64,000 nucleotides of DNA from Campylorhamphus procurvoides (Eukaryota > Chordata > Aves > Passeriformes > Dendrocolaptidae): positions 571,216 to 635,215 of the forward strand of contig WBMV01004463.1 in the NCBI GenBank assembly GCA_013396655.1, written 5' to 3'. Below, one piece after another: positions 26,266 through 36,380 of this stretch. Every line of letters starts with the position of its first letter. Position 1 is the first letter of the stretch. The position numbers and the translations under genes were made by a program. Below the pieces are notes generated by a model that was given only the letters and a program-made list of their open reading frames with translations, was not told the DNA's origin and did no database searches.

Positions 26266-29200
26266 GTTATAATTGGATTCCAGTCTTTAAACAATAGTAT
26301 TGAATAGCTGGTTTAACTACATGTCATCAAACTTGTGCTAAGACAGGTGGAATATTGGAGGCTTAGCCTTAAGGTATTGTATTTGTTGTTAATGCTAAAT
26401 TTGCCATTCTGACAGCTTTTCTTAATTAGGAAACCTAAAGGATTCAGACCTTCTTCTAGAAAGAGAAGAAAACTACTACAATTCCTGTCACTGCAGTTAA
26501 AATTCTAGCTTCAAAAATTTGAAATTATTGAGAAATTAGTTTAGCAGGAAAAGACAAACTTCTACAATTAGTTTAGAATCAGTCTTATTCCTGGATAAGC
26601 AGAGAGCAGAGTGACAACATATCAAAATAGATGTCAAATGTACAAAACCAGCAAACTGAACTATAATGGGAAAAAAGGAAACATTTTTATGTTTTAAGTT
26701 GAAAGAGAAAGTAGGCACAAGAGATGCATAAATTCTGTAAATTGAATTCATAAAGTTTGATATAAACTGAGAAAACTTCCTGTAAATATTTCATTATTTC
26801 GGTCGAAATTGAGATTTTTATAACTAGAACAGCTTTCAGACAGAATTTTTCCATCTGCATAAAAATATTTTCCTTTATTGGAGGTAAAAGAGAGGCAAAT
26901 CCCATCAAAAGGTTGTTTTTGTAATAGGTAAAAATATGAATTCTTGCTTCTTTCCCATTTTTCTTCACTGAAAAAAAAATAAGAGAGGAAAAAGGAAGAA
27001 TCTTGTCTAGTTCAAAACAAAGTTTTTCCCCCTGAAACTGTCAAGCAAAACAATAAATATTTTGTTTCCTCTTCCATTTTTAATAGAAGACATGCTCATT
27101 TTTCTGCTGGCTGTGATAGATTCTACTCCATGGAGTGAAGGCTGTGGTTCACAAAAGAGGAGCCAGAGGAGGTACAGTGATGGACATGTTGTGAAATGGG
27201 AAATGGACTCTCGAGGCAGATCATTGCTGTTTCCTGAAACACAGAATTACTGGTAGTTCCAATTACTGGAACAATTATTCGTGCAAGAAATATTATGCTA
27301 TTTCCAGGAACCTATATTTAGAGTGCAGAAAACTGAAATGTCAGATGGAAAATCTATTAGGAGCCAAACACATTCGTAAAATATTTTTTTTTCTAATACT
27401 GACCTGCTGTATTATAAGGATCAAAAAGTCAGACTCCTGAGATGCAGCGTTTGAACTGATATAAACAGATATAATTCCACCAGCATCTCTGAATTTCATC
27501 AAGTGACATTTGGCTTGTTCTCAACCTCAAAAAGCAAAGTCTGCACAGGAAGGGATCAGGACAACTGGCTGTGTTTGAAGGACCCAAAGCCCTCAGAACT
27601 CATGTTAAATGGGGCTTAGGGCTTAAATCGCTTTCCTATGATTGGATTTGATCAATAGTAAGTGTCTATTTTGTAGTGCATGGCAAGGAGTGAAAGCAGA
27701 CTTGGGGATTTATCTTTTCCTAAAAGACATCAAAGAACTTCAGAAACTGAAAATGTCACTCTTACATTGGAGGGCAGGGGATTCTAAAGATGAGCAGAGT
27801 GCAAATTATATTTCACACAAGTACACCCATACAAAATGTTACGTTTATTAAATAAATATGTATTTTATTAACTTGGTTCTAGTAGGGTTTTAGATCTAGT
27901 TCACCACTGTCTGAAACCAATATCTTGAGGTTGTTAAGGTACTTTCTATCTTCAAAAGTTACTGATAGATTTCACACAGTATCTAAATGGCTGAAATAAC
28001 ATGTTGGCTGGATTGATAGATAGGATCATGTTATTCCACATACGAAGGTTAAATGTGCACAAAAAGTTTTGTCAGATTTACAGATATAAGAGAAATTGTT
28101 CAGCTTTTTATGCCAAGGGCTGTCTGTGCTGTTACTTTAACAGCGAAAAACACCTTGAGCTACCATAGGCAGGTTGAATCCAGCAGTAGAGTGGTGGTGT
28201 AAAGGAATAGTAAATGAAATCTTAGGTCTTGGGAAAATTTCACATTGCATAAATGCTTCTAATTTCTTACATATTTAATATTCTGAATGATATGTGCTCA
28301 AGCCCCAGAGTCTCTCTGACCTTTCTAATTACAGCTTATTGTTTATGCCAGATGGCCGGATGAGCATCCAGTTGTTTTTATTCTTATTTCATAAAAAGAA
28401 AAAAAGTAATATCTTAAGCGCAAGTCATAAGAATTTAATAGTAGAAGGGAGAAATAGAGGTTTGCTTATTTTTAATAGAGCATTTGTGGTATTTCTTAAA
28501 ATTGTTTCTGCTGATACAGATGTAATGGAAAAATTCAAGATGGGGGTAATATTGTATCGGAGGTAAACTCAGCACAAAATTTCTATTGAGTGGAAAAGCC
28601 CAGAAGAAAAGAACATTCTTTTTAATTGGCCTGAGAGCATTTTGCTCCTCAGAATTATGTGCTTCTTGCTGAGGGGACCATGCCTGTGCACTGTGACTGT
28701 ACAGAACGCCTTTAAAGCACCACATAAACTATACTAATGTATGTGGAGATTTTGAAAGTGCACAGTAATTGAGTGGCTCAGTAATTCCGATTGCTTTTGC
28801 TGCAACCTGATGATCCTTCCAAGGATCAGCCATCTGGGGCAATGACCTATTATTTTTATGGCACAGTTAATCCATTTTCAGTTCTGTGCATGCTTCTGGA
28901 GCCCTGCTCATTATTAGGTTGTACACAAAGGCTAAATACAGTGTTTGCAAAGTAACATCTCATTTACAGGTGCTTCTGTAAATTATTTCTATTTATGTTA
29001 ATTACTGCATGTTTAAATTTGGAGAAATAGTCAATATAAAAAGCACCGGCATTTTCCGGTTTAGGTTAAAACCGTGGGGGTTTATTTAGATGCAGACTTT
29101 CTGATCAAAGTAGTACTAAAATGAAAAATAAGCTGCAAAACGCAGTAAAGCCAGGGTTGTTGAGAAAAGTATGCTCAGTTCTTTCACTCGTCTACTGTGA

Positions 29201-29872
29201 GAGAGAGAATTAATTAATTTGGGGCTATTTCGGGTACCACGAAGAGACAAGATCACTGCAGTGGAGTCTGACAGAACTGTGAGTGGTCTGTTACCAGTCG
29301 AAGCAAGATTCTGCTAATACAGGGTTTTGTCTGCAATTTTTTCTCCTTTTTCACACTTTTCCTCCTCATTTGCAGATCATTATATTTCTGTAATAGCTTA
29401 GCAGCCAAGAGAGACAGAGGTAATGACAATCCCTAAGTAGAACTAGCTGGAGGAAGAGCTGCAATTGCTTTTGGATCGCTGATTACTGCAGGAGTTTGCC
29501 CTCTCCGATTCCTTTGCCTTCCATTATTAAGTCTTCCTTATGTGAATATTGCCAATAAAGGTGAGAAGTGGAAGTACAAGTACCACCTTTTGAAGAATAT
29601 AGCAGAACATCCAAAGGGCAATACAGCTCTGCCTATTAAGTAGAGTCCCAAGCCAGTCATCCTTAAATTATACTATTTGCTATAGAGAAACCCAAGCTAA
29701 CAGCACCAGATGGATTTTAATAAATACAGCCAAATGAGGATTATTTGGGTCTATTCATACCTGTGTAATATTACCTCACTGCTGTTATGTACTCTACGCC
29801 TGAGGAAGACCCTAGAGGTTTTTCCTTTTTAGTATCCATGGTTTTTTACAGTGTTGTCCCACTGAGGGGACA
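26266..29872. other. Unique DNA with a possible conserved block
   Basis: No exon or repeat was recognised. The part 28,738-29,240 keeps CpGs (CACCGGCATTTTCCGG, AACCGTGG) and many homeodomain-like cores (TAATTGA, TTAATTACTGCATG, GAATTAATTAATTT). It has the look of a conserved developmental enhancer, but no alignment is available. Elsewhere the sequence is AT-rich with short frames that lack motifs. Confidence 0.45.
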
Positions 29873-30440
29873 TGTGGGGTCTGGCTGAGATTTTCATTTA
29901 TTCATTTATTCATTTTCCCCAGAGCAGCCCTCACAGTGCTCTGCTTTTCACTGGGAGCCGATAACACAGCAGTGTCTTGGCTGCTGCTGGGCAGGGCTGG
30001 CACAGCAACAGCTCCATCCCCCAGCACCAGGAGGTGCAGGCAACCTTGGGAGGGGACACGGGCAGGACACCTGAGCAAAACTGACCAAGGGGATATTCCA
30101 TATTTTATTGCTCAGTAATAAAAGCTAAGAGAAAGGAGACAGGGGGTGGAGGGACATAGTTTACTACTACGTTTGTCTCATGGAGCAACCACTGTACTGA
30201 AGTCCTGCTCCCCAGAAGTGGCTGGGTATCCCTACTGATGGGAAGTAGGTAATAAATCTTTTGTTTTCCTTTTCTTCTGCATATGACCTTTGCTTCTGCT
30301 TTATTAAACTGCCTTTATCTTGACCCACAAGGGGGGGTTTCCCCTCTTTTTTCTTTTCTCCCACCCCTATCCTGCTGAGGAGGGGTGTCATAGAGTGGCT
30401 TGGTGGGTACCTGGTATTCAACCAAGATCAATCCACCACA
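29873..30440 (+). mobile_element. ERV LTR, near full length (568 bp)
   Basis: It starts TGTGGGGTCTGGCTGAG and ends GATCAATCCACCACA. In between are the family blocks: TTTCACTGGGAGCC, GGCAGGGCTGGCACAGCAAC, CCTTGGGAGGGGACACGGGC, ACTGACCAAGGGGATATTCC, a degenerate TATA position (TAATAAAAG near 30,116), and then the poly(A) signal ATTAAA at 30,303-30,308 followed by CTGCCTTTATCTTGACCCAC. There is no internal retroviral sequence on either side, so this is a solo LTR. No exact target-site duplication is visible. It shares its family with the copies at 2,380, 32,168 and 37,222. Confidence 0.85.
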
Positions 30441-31554
30441 GAGGATGTTAATAAAGCAGTTATAGTTTGATACTATTCAGCAGGAAATTCTCTGCAGACT
30501 TTGTCTCATTAATATTTCTCTGAGACTTTCCATCTGAAGGGCAGGCTGTGAACCTGCATCTTTTCTCAAGAAAAGCCTTACCTGGTCCTGAGATTGGCAC
30601 CAAAAAGGTGGTGTATGTTTCATTGATAATTCACTGACCTTTTCTCAACCTTCCTCCGCTTATTCCTACAGTCAAAATAAGGCAGTGCTTATTCAGCTGC
30701 TCAAAGTCTGGATGCTTTTTAATATAGTTGGTCCCTCTTTTTCTCTCGTGGCAGAATACACCACATGGAAAAATGGATATTAAGCTTTTGTAGGTAAAAT
30801 GCTACAAATAGTTATATTTGTTGTGAAGCATTTGTTCCTTTGTATAAGAAATATATCAATCAATACATTGTATTTTAGATGTGTAGCTCATTCAAACAAT
30901 TCTTGTTCCTTCTGTATCAGCCTCTAATTGTTTTTATATTTTTTTCTGTAGACAAATAAATAACAGATCCATTCAGGTACCATGGGCTTTAAATGTAACA
31001 CTATAATCTACTCCCTGGGAGTGTGTGTGGGAGAAAGCAATGATCTGAATGCTCTAAAAAAACTTCACACCTCCACTCGTAACACTTACCCTTTATATGA
31101 CATGTTTCTCCTGAAAGGTGCTCTACTACAATCAACTCCTTAATCCAATAATTAGTTATTTTAGGGTTAAAGATCCTCTGACACATTTTTCAAGCTGTTT
31201 AGAAACCCAGAATATTCTCCCCTTCCTTGCTCAGCCTCAAAAGGAATCTGTAGCCAAATTTCCACATGTATTTAGGCCTCTAAAAAGATCAGCCTAGAGA
31301 AATTTCAAAAGCCAACTTAGTGGCCCACATATGGTTGAAAACTGAGCTGGGCCCCCAAGGCCATTTTGTGCATTCTTGAACGACTCTGAAAATCTAGAGA
31401 ATAGGCATTTTGTATTTCAGTTTTCATTGATTTACAATGAAACCGAGGCTGCTGAAAGCCAAAGCTCCTGTCTTCCATAATTAAGAATTGGAGAAAATAT
31501 AGCATATGTGTACTTTTGGAAAATTGTACATTATGCATGTAGCGTTACAATAGA
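30441..31554. other. Unique DNA, no gene seen
   Basis: AT-rich single-copy sequence between the solo LTR and the start of the purine-rich tract. It contains short frames without motifs and no recognised repeats. Confidence 0.55.
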
Positions 31555-32167
31555 CAGCAGGGTGGGGATCCTGCCACAGACAGAAGCAGCAATGCCCAGG
31601 GGCTGGGAAGGGAGCAGTGCCAGACTGGAATGACCTCAAGAAGTGAGGGAAAAGGGTTGGCAACACAGCTGAGAGTGAGCAGGTTGCGGTTTGGCTGCAA
31701 TTTTCCTTTGGAGGTACAGAGTAAGTGCTGTGAAGGGACAGTGGCAGGGAGCAGGGCAGCACTGATGGAGAGGAAGGAGGTGCAGGAGATGGTGGGTATC
31801 TGGAGGAGGACTAGCGAGTGGGGTGAGAAGGTGAAGCATGAAGTGCCAGCAACCCTGGCAGCAAGGCTAATGGGCTGAGTAACCTTGCAACAGGCCAAGT
31901 TTATGAGCAGGTATGTGAAGACACAAGCAAGTGTGATACCAAATGATAAACGGATCAATATCAAGAAGAAGAGGTAAAGGGGAAAAGAGTGATGGGGACA
32001 AACGCAGCCTGGTGTCAAAAGGAAAGCAGGGAGAAAAGGTGGGAAACAAGGTGGAAAAGGCAAGAGTGAAGGAGGAAGAGAGATTAATATGTGCAGCAAA
32101 GGTTTTATTTGCTTCCCATCTTACCTTCCTCCACTCTCCACCCCACAATGGCGTGGAAAACACATTA

Positions 32168-32445
32168 TGAGGAGACACAGATAAAGATATATCCCATACC
32201 ATATATCATCATGCTCAGCAACAAAACTGAGGGCAGAAGGAGGGAGGAGAGTCTTGCAAGGTAACCACTGCTTAGAGATTGTCTGGGCATTGCTCAGCTT
32301 GTGGTGAGGGATTGCCTTTGAATTGCTGGGGTTTTTTCTCTTCTTTCCCTTCCTTATTAAACTGTCTTTACTTATTAACTTCATTTATTAACTGCATTAA
32401 ACTTTTATCTAAAGTTTTCTAGCTTTTGCTCTTCTTGTGTTCTCC
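32168..32445 (+). mobile_element. ERV LTR fragment, same family as 29,873 and 37,222
   Basis: Family blocks seen in order: GAGGAGACACAG, ATATCCCATACCATAT, ATCATGCTCAGCAACAAAAC, GGGCAGAAGGAGGGAGGAG, the poly(A) signal ATTAAA at 32,356-32,361, CTGTCTTTA, then TTTTCTAGCTTTTGCTCTTC. The usual 5' third and the terminal ...CCACCACA are not seen, and a short duplication of the TTATTAAC type disturbs U5. It is a truncated copy lying inside the purine-rich tract and pointing opposite to the neighbouring mini-ERV. Confidence 0.75.
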
Positions 32446-33271
32446 AGCAGGAAAACTGAGCGTGGTCAGGTGTTGAATTGAGGTGATGAGTCCAGGAAGG
32501 AGCAGTGTAGAGAAATGGTGATGGGCAGCAAGGAAAGGTTGAGAGTGCAATCCAGAAAGACAGCTTTGAAAAGTCCTGGAAAGGATGTGTTTACAAGCAT
32601 GGGAAGCAAGCAGTGGGAAGAACAAGCTGGCAAGACAGACAGTGAGAGCAGGTAGCTAAGGGAGGTGGTGAGGGCAAGCTGCAAAAGAAGGGGCTTGTTC
32701 TGTGTAAAGCTGGCAATGGACAGCAATACTTGCTGGGAATGAGTCAGTGAGGTGAGGTGGGAAGGTCGGGAACATAGAGTGGCAGGAGGAAGCAGCAAGA
32801 GGAGAAGGTGGGTGGTGACAGGCAGTGAGCGAACAAGCACGGACAGCAGATGGGGAACAGGGAGAAGCTGCGTGGGCTGTCTGCAAACAGGGCAGCTCCT
32901 GGCAGGGGGAGACAAAATGAAGCAGCAGGATGGCAAACAGGACAGTAAATAATGGCAGGCAAGGTGATCTCAGAAGGGTCTGGTCATTTTGGGGAGCAAG
33001 AGAAAGCACTAAGTGGAGTGGCAAACAAAGATATGGTGTCTAGAGGGCAAACACGGCTGCTGGGAGAAGAGGAGGAGGAGGGAAGAGGCAGCAGAAGAGG
33101 CTGGCCAGAACAGGCAGGGAGTGAAGGAGGGCAGCAAGGCATGTGGTGTGCAAGTGCAGTTCAGAGAAGGAAAGCAGAGGCAAGCAGAGGGGTGTTGAGG
33201 GTGGATGGCTGAGAGCAGGACGAAGACATGGGACCACAGGGGAAGGTGACACTGGGAGAGGAAAACAGCAC

Positions 33272-33277
33272 ATGAAG
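33272..33277. repeat. Target-site duplication, left copy (ATGAAG)
   Basis: ATGAAG directly precedes the end of the minus-strand ERV. The same six bases directly follow its other end at 34,453-34,458. Six base pairs is the usual duplication length for betaretrovirus-like (ERVK) integration. Confidence 0.7.
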
Positions 33278-33306
33278 TAACGCGGCTCTGTGGGGTAAAG
33301 GGGGAC
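33278..33306 (-). repeat. Second copy of the LTR U5 end (3' LTR remnant)
   Basis: The plus-strand sequence from 33,278 (TAACGCGGCTCTGTGGGGTA...) lines up without gaps with the LTR end from 33,953 (TAACACAGCTTTGAAGGGTA...). 21 of 29 bases agree and most differences are transitions. Two CpGs here (CGCG) correspond to CA dinucleotides in the other copy, as expected if that copy lost them by methyl-cytosine decay. It marks the distal end of the element. Homology does not clearly extend further, so most of this LTR is missing or replaced. Confidence 0.5.
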
Positions 33307-33525
33307 CCCGCCCGCCCGGTAACTCCGCCTCTCGGAGGAGCCGGAAGTGGGGAGGGTGGGAAACCGGAAGAGGCGGGGCCCGGGAAAGGATGGGGGAGGC
33401 CATGCGGTCCATGCGCCATGTTGGGTCCCTCGCAGTGTGGCGGCGATGGCGCCATTCGCTCCCGGCACCGTCCCCGGGCAGCCACCGGCACTGCCTGCCC
33501 CGAGCCGCGCCACCCACGGCGAGCG
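33281..33525. promoter_or_regulatory. CpG-island-like segment with ETS, Sp1 and YY1 motifs
   Basis: By hand count there are about 28 CpGs in ~250 bp, in a window that is otherwise CpG-poor. Motifs: ETS-type CCGGAAGTG at 33,341-33,349 and CCGGAAG at 33,364-33,370; GC boxes AGGCGGGGCC at 33,371-33,380 and GACCCCGCCCGCCC at 33,304-33,317; YY1-like GCCATGTTGG at 33,415-33,424 and GATGGCG at 33,445-33,451. This combination is typical of bidirectional housekeeping promoters. It lies inside the mini-ERV, directly after the matrix codons. No downstream host exon was recognised in either direction. Promoter activity is an inference from motifs and composition only. Confidence 0.5.
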
Positions 33526-33792
33526 GTTTAAAATGCTGTAAATGGTGGTCCAAGCCGCTAGGGCTGCTGCTGCGTTTATATCTGTATCTTTTTCTGCAGC
33601 AGACTGCAGTTGGAAACCTAAAGTGTCCCAGTTCTCTAAATTTATAGGGACGTGCAAAGGATAACAGTGTTTTGCAATCCATTTTGAGAGAACTTTCAAG
33701 GACTTCTTTTGTATGGGGTGTCTGTTAATTTGAGTAAGGCACTTAAGGCGCTTGTAGGTTTCAGTTTTCTTTGTCGAGTTACAGGCTCCCAT
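33523..33792 (-). pseudogene. gag: gag matrix (MA) remnant of the mini-ERV
   Basis: Starting at the ATG at 33,792 on the minus strand, about 90 codons read as a betaretrovirus-like matrix domain. It has a Gly at position 2 and a Ser at 6 that fit the N-myristoylation pattern (MGACNS), a basic patch near residues 8-16 and 28-37, and three spaced tryptophans (38, 55, 81), with the 55 one in LENWDTLG as in the family pattern of a Trp before a V/LG. In a virus this domain targets Gag to the membrane. After residue ~90 the frame enters the GC-rich segment. It stays open through the element's end into flanking DNA as far as 33,040, so the 250-codon length has no meaning for function. Capsid, nucleocapsid and pol are missing. 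Confidence 0.7.
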
Positions 33793-33931
33793 TTTTCCTT
33801 TTAAAAAACTGGGGTCTGGTCACGGGGATGGGCTTGGGGGTCCCATCCTTCGCCATGGCCTCGATGGGATCCCCCGACCTGTAGCCCAGGTTACCCACTC
33901 GACCCCCTGGATGCCAGAGGTATTCCCAGAG

Positions 33932-33950
33932 GTCCCTGTTCCGGGCGCCG
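33932..33950 (-). promoter_or_regulatory. Retroviral primer binding site, tRNA-Lys type
   Basis: On the minus strand CGGCGCCCGGAACAGGGAC lies two bases after the LTR end. It matches the known Lys3-type site TGGCGCCCGAACAGGGAC, with the first base changed and one extra G. It is where the tRNA primer for minus-strand DNA synthesis would anneal. It fixes the orientation of the element and the LTR border. Confidence 0.85.
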
Positions 33951-33952
33951 AT

Positions 33953-34452
33953 TAACACAGCTTTGAAGGGTAAGAGGGTACACAGCACACTGAGAAGGGG
34001 CGAGGCAGAATGGCAGTTTATTCAAATGAGATTCAGGCTTGTATAGAAGGTTGCAGGAAGGTTCCAGAACTTAAGTGGAGATTGGGAGGAGCATGCAAAT
34101 CCTCTCACACGTATGGTAAAAGAAGGAAGGGCAACAACTGCATAGAGAAAACTGGGGAGGAGATAACCATACATGGTGAGACTGCACTGTGGCAGATTTT
34201 GAGAAATGGGAAAACAGGGAGAACTGGGGAACTACTCTGAACAACATAATGTATGTGCATATGTATATAACAACCAACATACAAAACTGAGAGAACATGT
34301 AATAACATTGGGAGTCATTAAAGCAATGTCCAGGTACATGTATTTCTTTCGTGCTTAAATAGCTCATAACTTGATGGTCTTCTTCATCTCCGGGTCTCAA
34401 GAAACTGTTCCATGCTGTTTTTTTCCATTCTTCACAAGACTGTTCTCCCACA
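33953..34452 (-). mobile_element. 5' LTR of the mini-ERV (500 bp)
   Basis: The minus strand starts TGTGGGAGAACAGTCTTGTG at 34,452 and ends AAAGCTGTGTTA at 33,953, just before the primer binding site. A TATA-like box (CTATACAAG, around 34,041-34,047) lies ~25 bp upstream of the likely R region. A poly(A) signal AATAAA is at 34,017-34,022, with a U5 of ~60 bp after it. The 3' end lacks the usual CA, which I take as decay or a family feature. Open frames across it are not genes. Confidence 0.75.
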
Positions 34453-34458
34453 ATGAAG
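34453..34458. repeat. Target-site duplication, right copy (ATGAAG)
   Basis: This six-base sequence directly adjoins the outer end of the LTR and is identical to 33,272-33,277. Confidence 0.7.
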
Positions 34459-34640
34459 CAGTAAAATGAGAGGGTGTAGGGGTGAGGGGAGAGGTAATGA
34501 AGAGAAGTAGGTGAGGGCAGTGCCAAACTAGGAGGAGAAGCAGGGCAAGGCAGGGATTGATGATGAGTAAGGTAAGCAGCAAGTGAGGTGACCTGGCACC
34601 AAGAGGATTGCACACTTTCCCTCCTCTCCTCTCTGGAGAG

Positions 34641-36380
34641 CCACTTTTCCTCCCTGGAACAGTGCTTTTTTTTTTTAATCACTGTCTCCACAAAACACAG
34701 GTTTTGGAATCTACTGACAACAATACTTCGTTCCTTCTAGGAACTCTGGGATGTTTATTAACACAACCAAATCCTGGTCTGTGTTAATGACCTGAGGTGC
34801 TCACCTTTCAGTTTTTGTCTCTGCCCCTTTGTTAATAGCATTTGTTCAGGCATTTGCATGTCACAGCCCAGAAAAACTGTGGCAGCTTTCTGGACTGAAG
34901 GAAGATATAACCTACTGAGCAGGACTCTGGCAGGATGACTGGAAATAGACATTGTCTAAATCTCACTATCGTGGTGTGAAAACAGTTAAAAACTGGCTGT
35001 GACTGAAGATGTAGCTGGACTCATTTTGCATTGGCCTAGTTGGTTTCTTAATAGGGGATTAGGAGTAATTTATTGCTTAAATCAATGCTGTCTTTACTCA
35101 CACGTCAAATGGGCAGTAAAAAGGATAGATGCATCATTAGCAAAGGCCATATCAAGGATTTACAAATATGAAAAAAATGAGAAAAAAAATCATTATTTGC
35201 TGTTTATGTTTGCACCTGAAGTCACTGAAATTTTCAAATTGGTCTCATAGATCAGTCACATTCAATGGCAGACATATATTTTATCACAAGAGGTAATTTC
35301 AGGATTTGTCTAGAGCTGAATTGCAGTAAGCAAAGATCAGCTTATCATGCAACAACCTGAGGAGCAAGGAGGAAGCAGTCCAGTGGAGCTGGCTCAGCCC
35401 TCTGCCCTCTGAAGCATAGGAATTGCATGCTGTTGGCTGAGTGGCATGTTTCAAAGGAAACATAAAGGAAAGCAGCCCTGTTGACTTTGCCTGGAAACTA
35501 TGGTCCATATTCATATCAACCCATATGAGAACCCAGATCAAGTTTCCAGTTCGAGAGTTACAATTCTGGCCAAGTTCCTTTCCCTGCTCAGCAAGAAAGT
35601 GCTACACAGTCTATCTACACGGAGTACAAACACTGCCTCTTGGTGACCATATTCTCCAATTTCCCCCCTCTCAAATATTTTGAGGAACAATCAGTGCCTA
35701 AACATCATGAAAAATGGAATTTGCACCCAAGAGTTCTTGGTCACCAGCTCCCTTTTGGTCTCAGTTTGATGGCAACTCAGCTTGCTACTGCTCACCCATG
35801 GAAGAGCCAATGGATTCTGGTCGTGCCGTGCATCTGCTGTGTATTAATTAAGCACCAGGGTTGCCTGTAGGGTGAGTGATTATAACACATTTATTTCCTG
35901 CATCAAAGAGAACTCACATTTAATTAGTTTTTCCCAAGTGAAACTGATACCATGAGAGACTGTCAGGGATCTAATTTCAGATTGTGTACCATTGCAAGTC
36001 AAGTTTCTTTGAAATATTTAAGGAAAAAATTTATCAAATAAAATGTCAGGCTACTGCTGGATTTATGTCACTCTTTGCATAAAAGCAGAAGGGGAGTTAG
36101 CTTGTTTTCCTTCTAAGTTTCAACCTCTACTGTCAATGCTCCCTATTTTATAAAATTCTAAAAGAGATTAAGGCAACTTTGCCCATGGACATATAAGATA
36201 AAAGCAGTGTGGGGAGGACATCAGCACTAATGAATTCTAGTTTCCTCTGGATTTGCATCCGCCACTTGTATACCTGCACCACCATCATAATAATGTTAGA
36301 TTTTCATAAACTTCTTTAACAGTCTCTCTAATATCTGCTACGAGGTATCATCACTGTCCTCAACTCCTGCTGATTGACTG
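34641..36380. other. Unique DNA, no gene seen
   Basis: After the purine-rich tract, a T run (34,667-34,677) leads into AT-rich single-copy DNA with no recognised exon or repeat. The minus-strand frames at its left edge are extensions of the skewed tract. Confidence 0.55.

Larger units (their letters stand above)
33278..34452 (-). mobile_element. Compact betaretrovirus-like ERV (~1.18 kb), minus strand
   Basis: Order on the minus strand: LTR (34,452-33,953), two bases, primer binding site (33,950-33,932), leader of ~139 nt, gag matrix start (33,792-33,523), a GC-rich CpG-dense segment (33,525-33,281), and an end that resembles the end of the LTR (33,306-33,278). ATGAAG flanks both sides. No protease, polymerase or envelope sequence is present, and there is no full second LTR. 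The element is far shorter than a provirus (usually 7-10 kb). Either it lost its middle and most of its 3' LTR, or it integrated as a small recombinant or non-autonomous form. It cannot make virus. The CpG-rich part suggests it is not very old or is not methylated in the germ line. Confidence 0.65.
31555..34640. repeat. Purine-skewed tract interrupted by two insertions
   Basis: From about 31,555 to 33,277 and again from 34,459 to 34,640, the plus strand is strongly purine-rich. For example, 51 of 60 bases are A or G at 33,061-33,120. The word GGCAARC keeps returning (near 32,630, 32,672, 32,883, 32,932, 33,020, 33,047, 33,179) without a fixed period. The tract is broken by a plus-strand LTR (32,168-32,445) and by the minus-strand ERV (33,278-34,452). 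If the ERV is removed at its 6-bp duplication, the purine-rich sequence reads on without a break. Long minus-strand frames in it (up to 184 codons, rich in Pro, Ser and Leu) follow from the base skew and are not convincing proteins. The family is unknown. Confidence 0.6.

Noticed and set aside
30441..31554. A second LTR of the minus-strand ERV to the left of the purine tract
   Set aside because: No sequence similar to 33,953-34,452 was found. The 6-bp duplication places the end of the element at 33,278 instead.
31545..32099. 184-codon minus-strand frame rich in Pro, Ser and Leu
   Set aside because: It results from the pyrimidine skew of that strand. Overlapping frames in other phases look the same, and no motif is present.
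33040..33792. 250-codon minus-strand frame as an intact viral Gag
   Set aside because: Only the first ~90 codons resemble matrix. The rest is GC-rich non-gag sequence and then flanking DNA beyond the 6-bp duplication.
34071..34691. 206-codon minus-strand frame
   Set aside because: It spans the LTR and the skewed flank and contains TATA and U3 sequence. It is not a protein gene.
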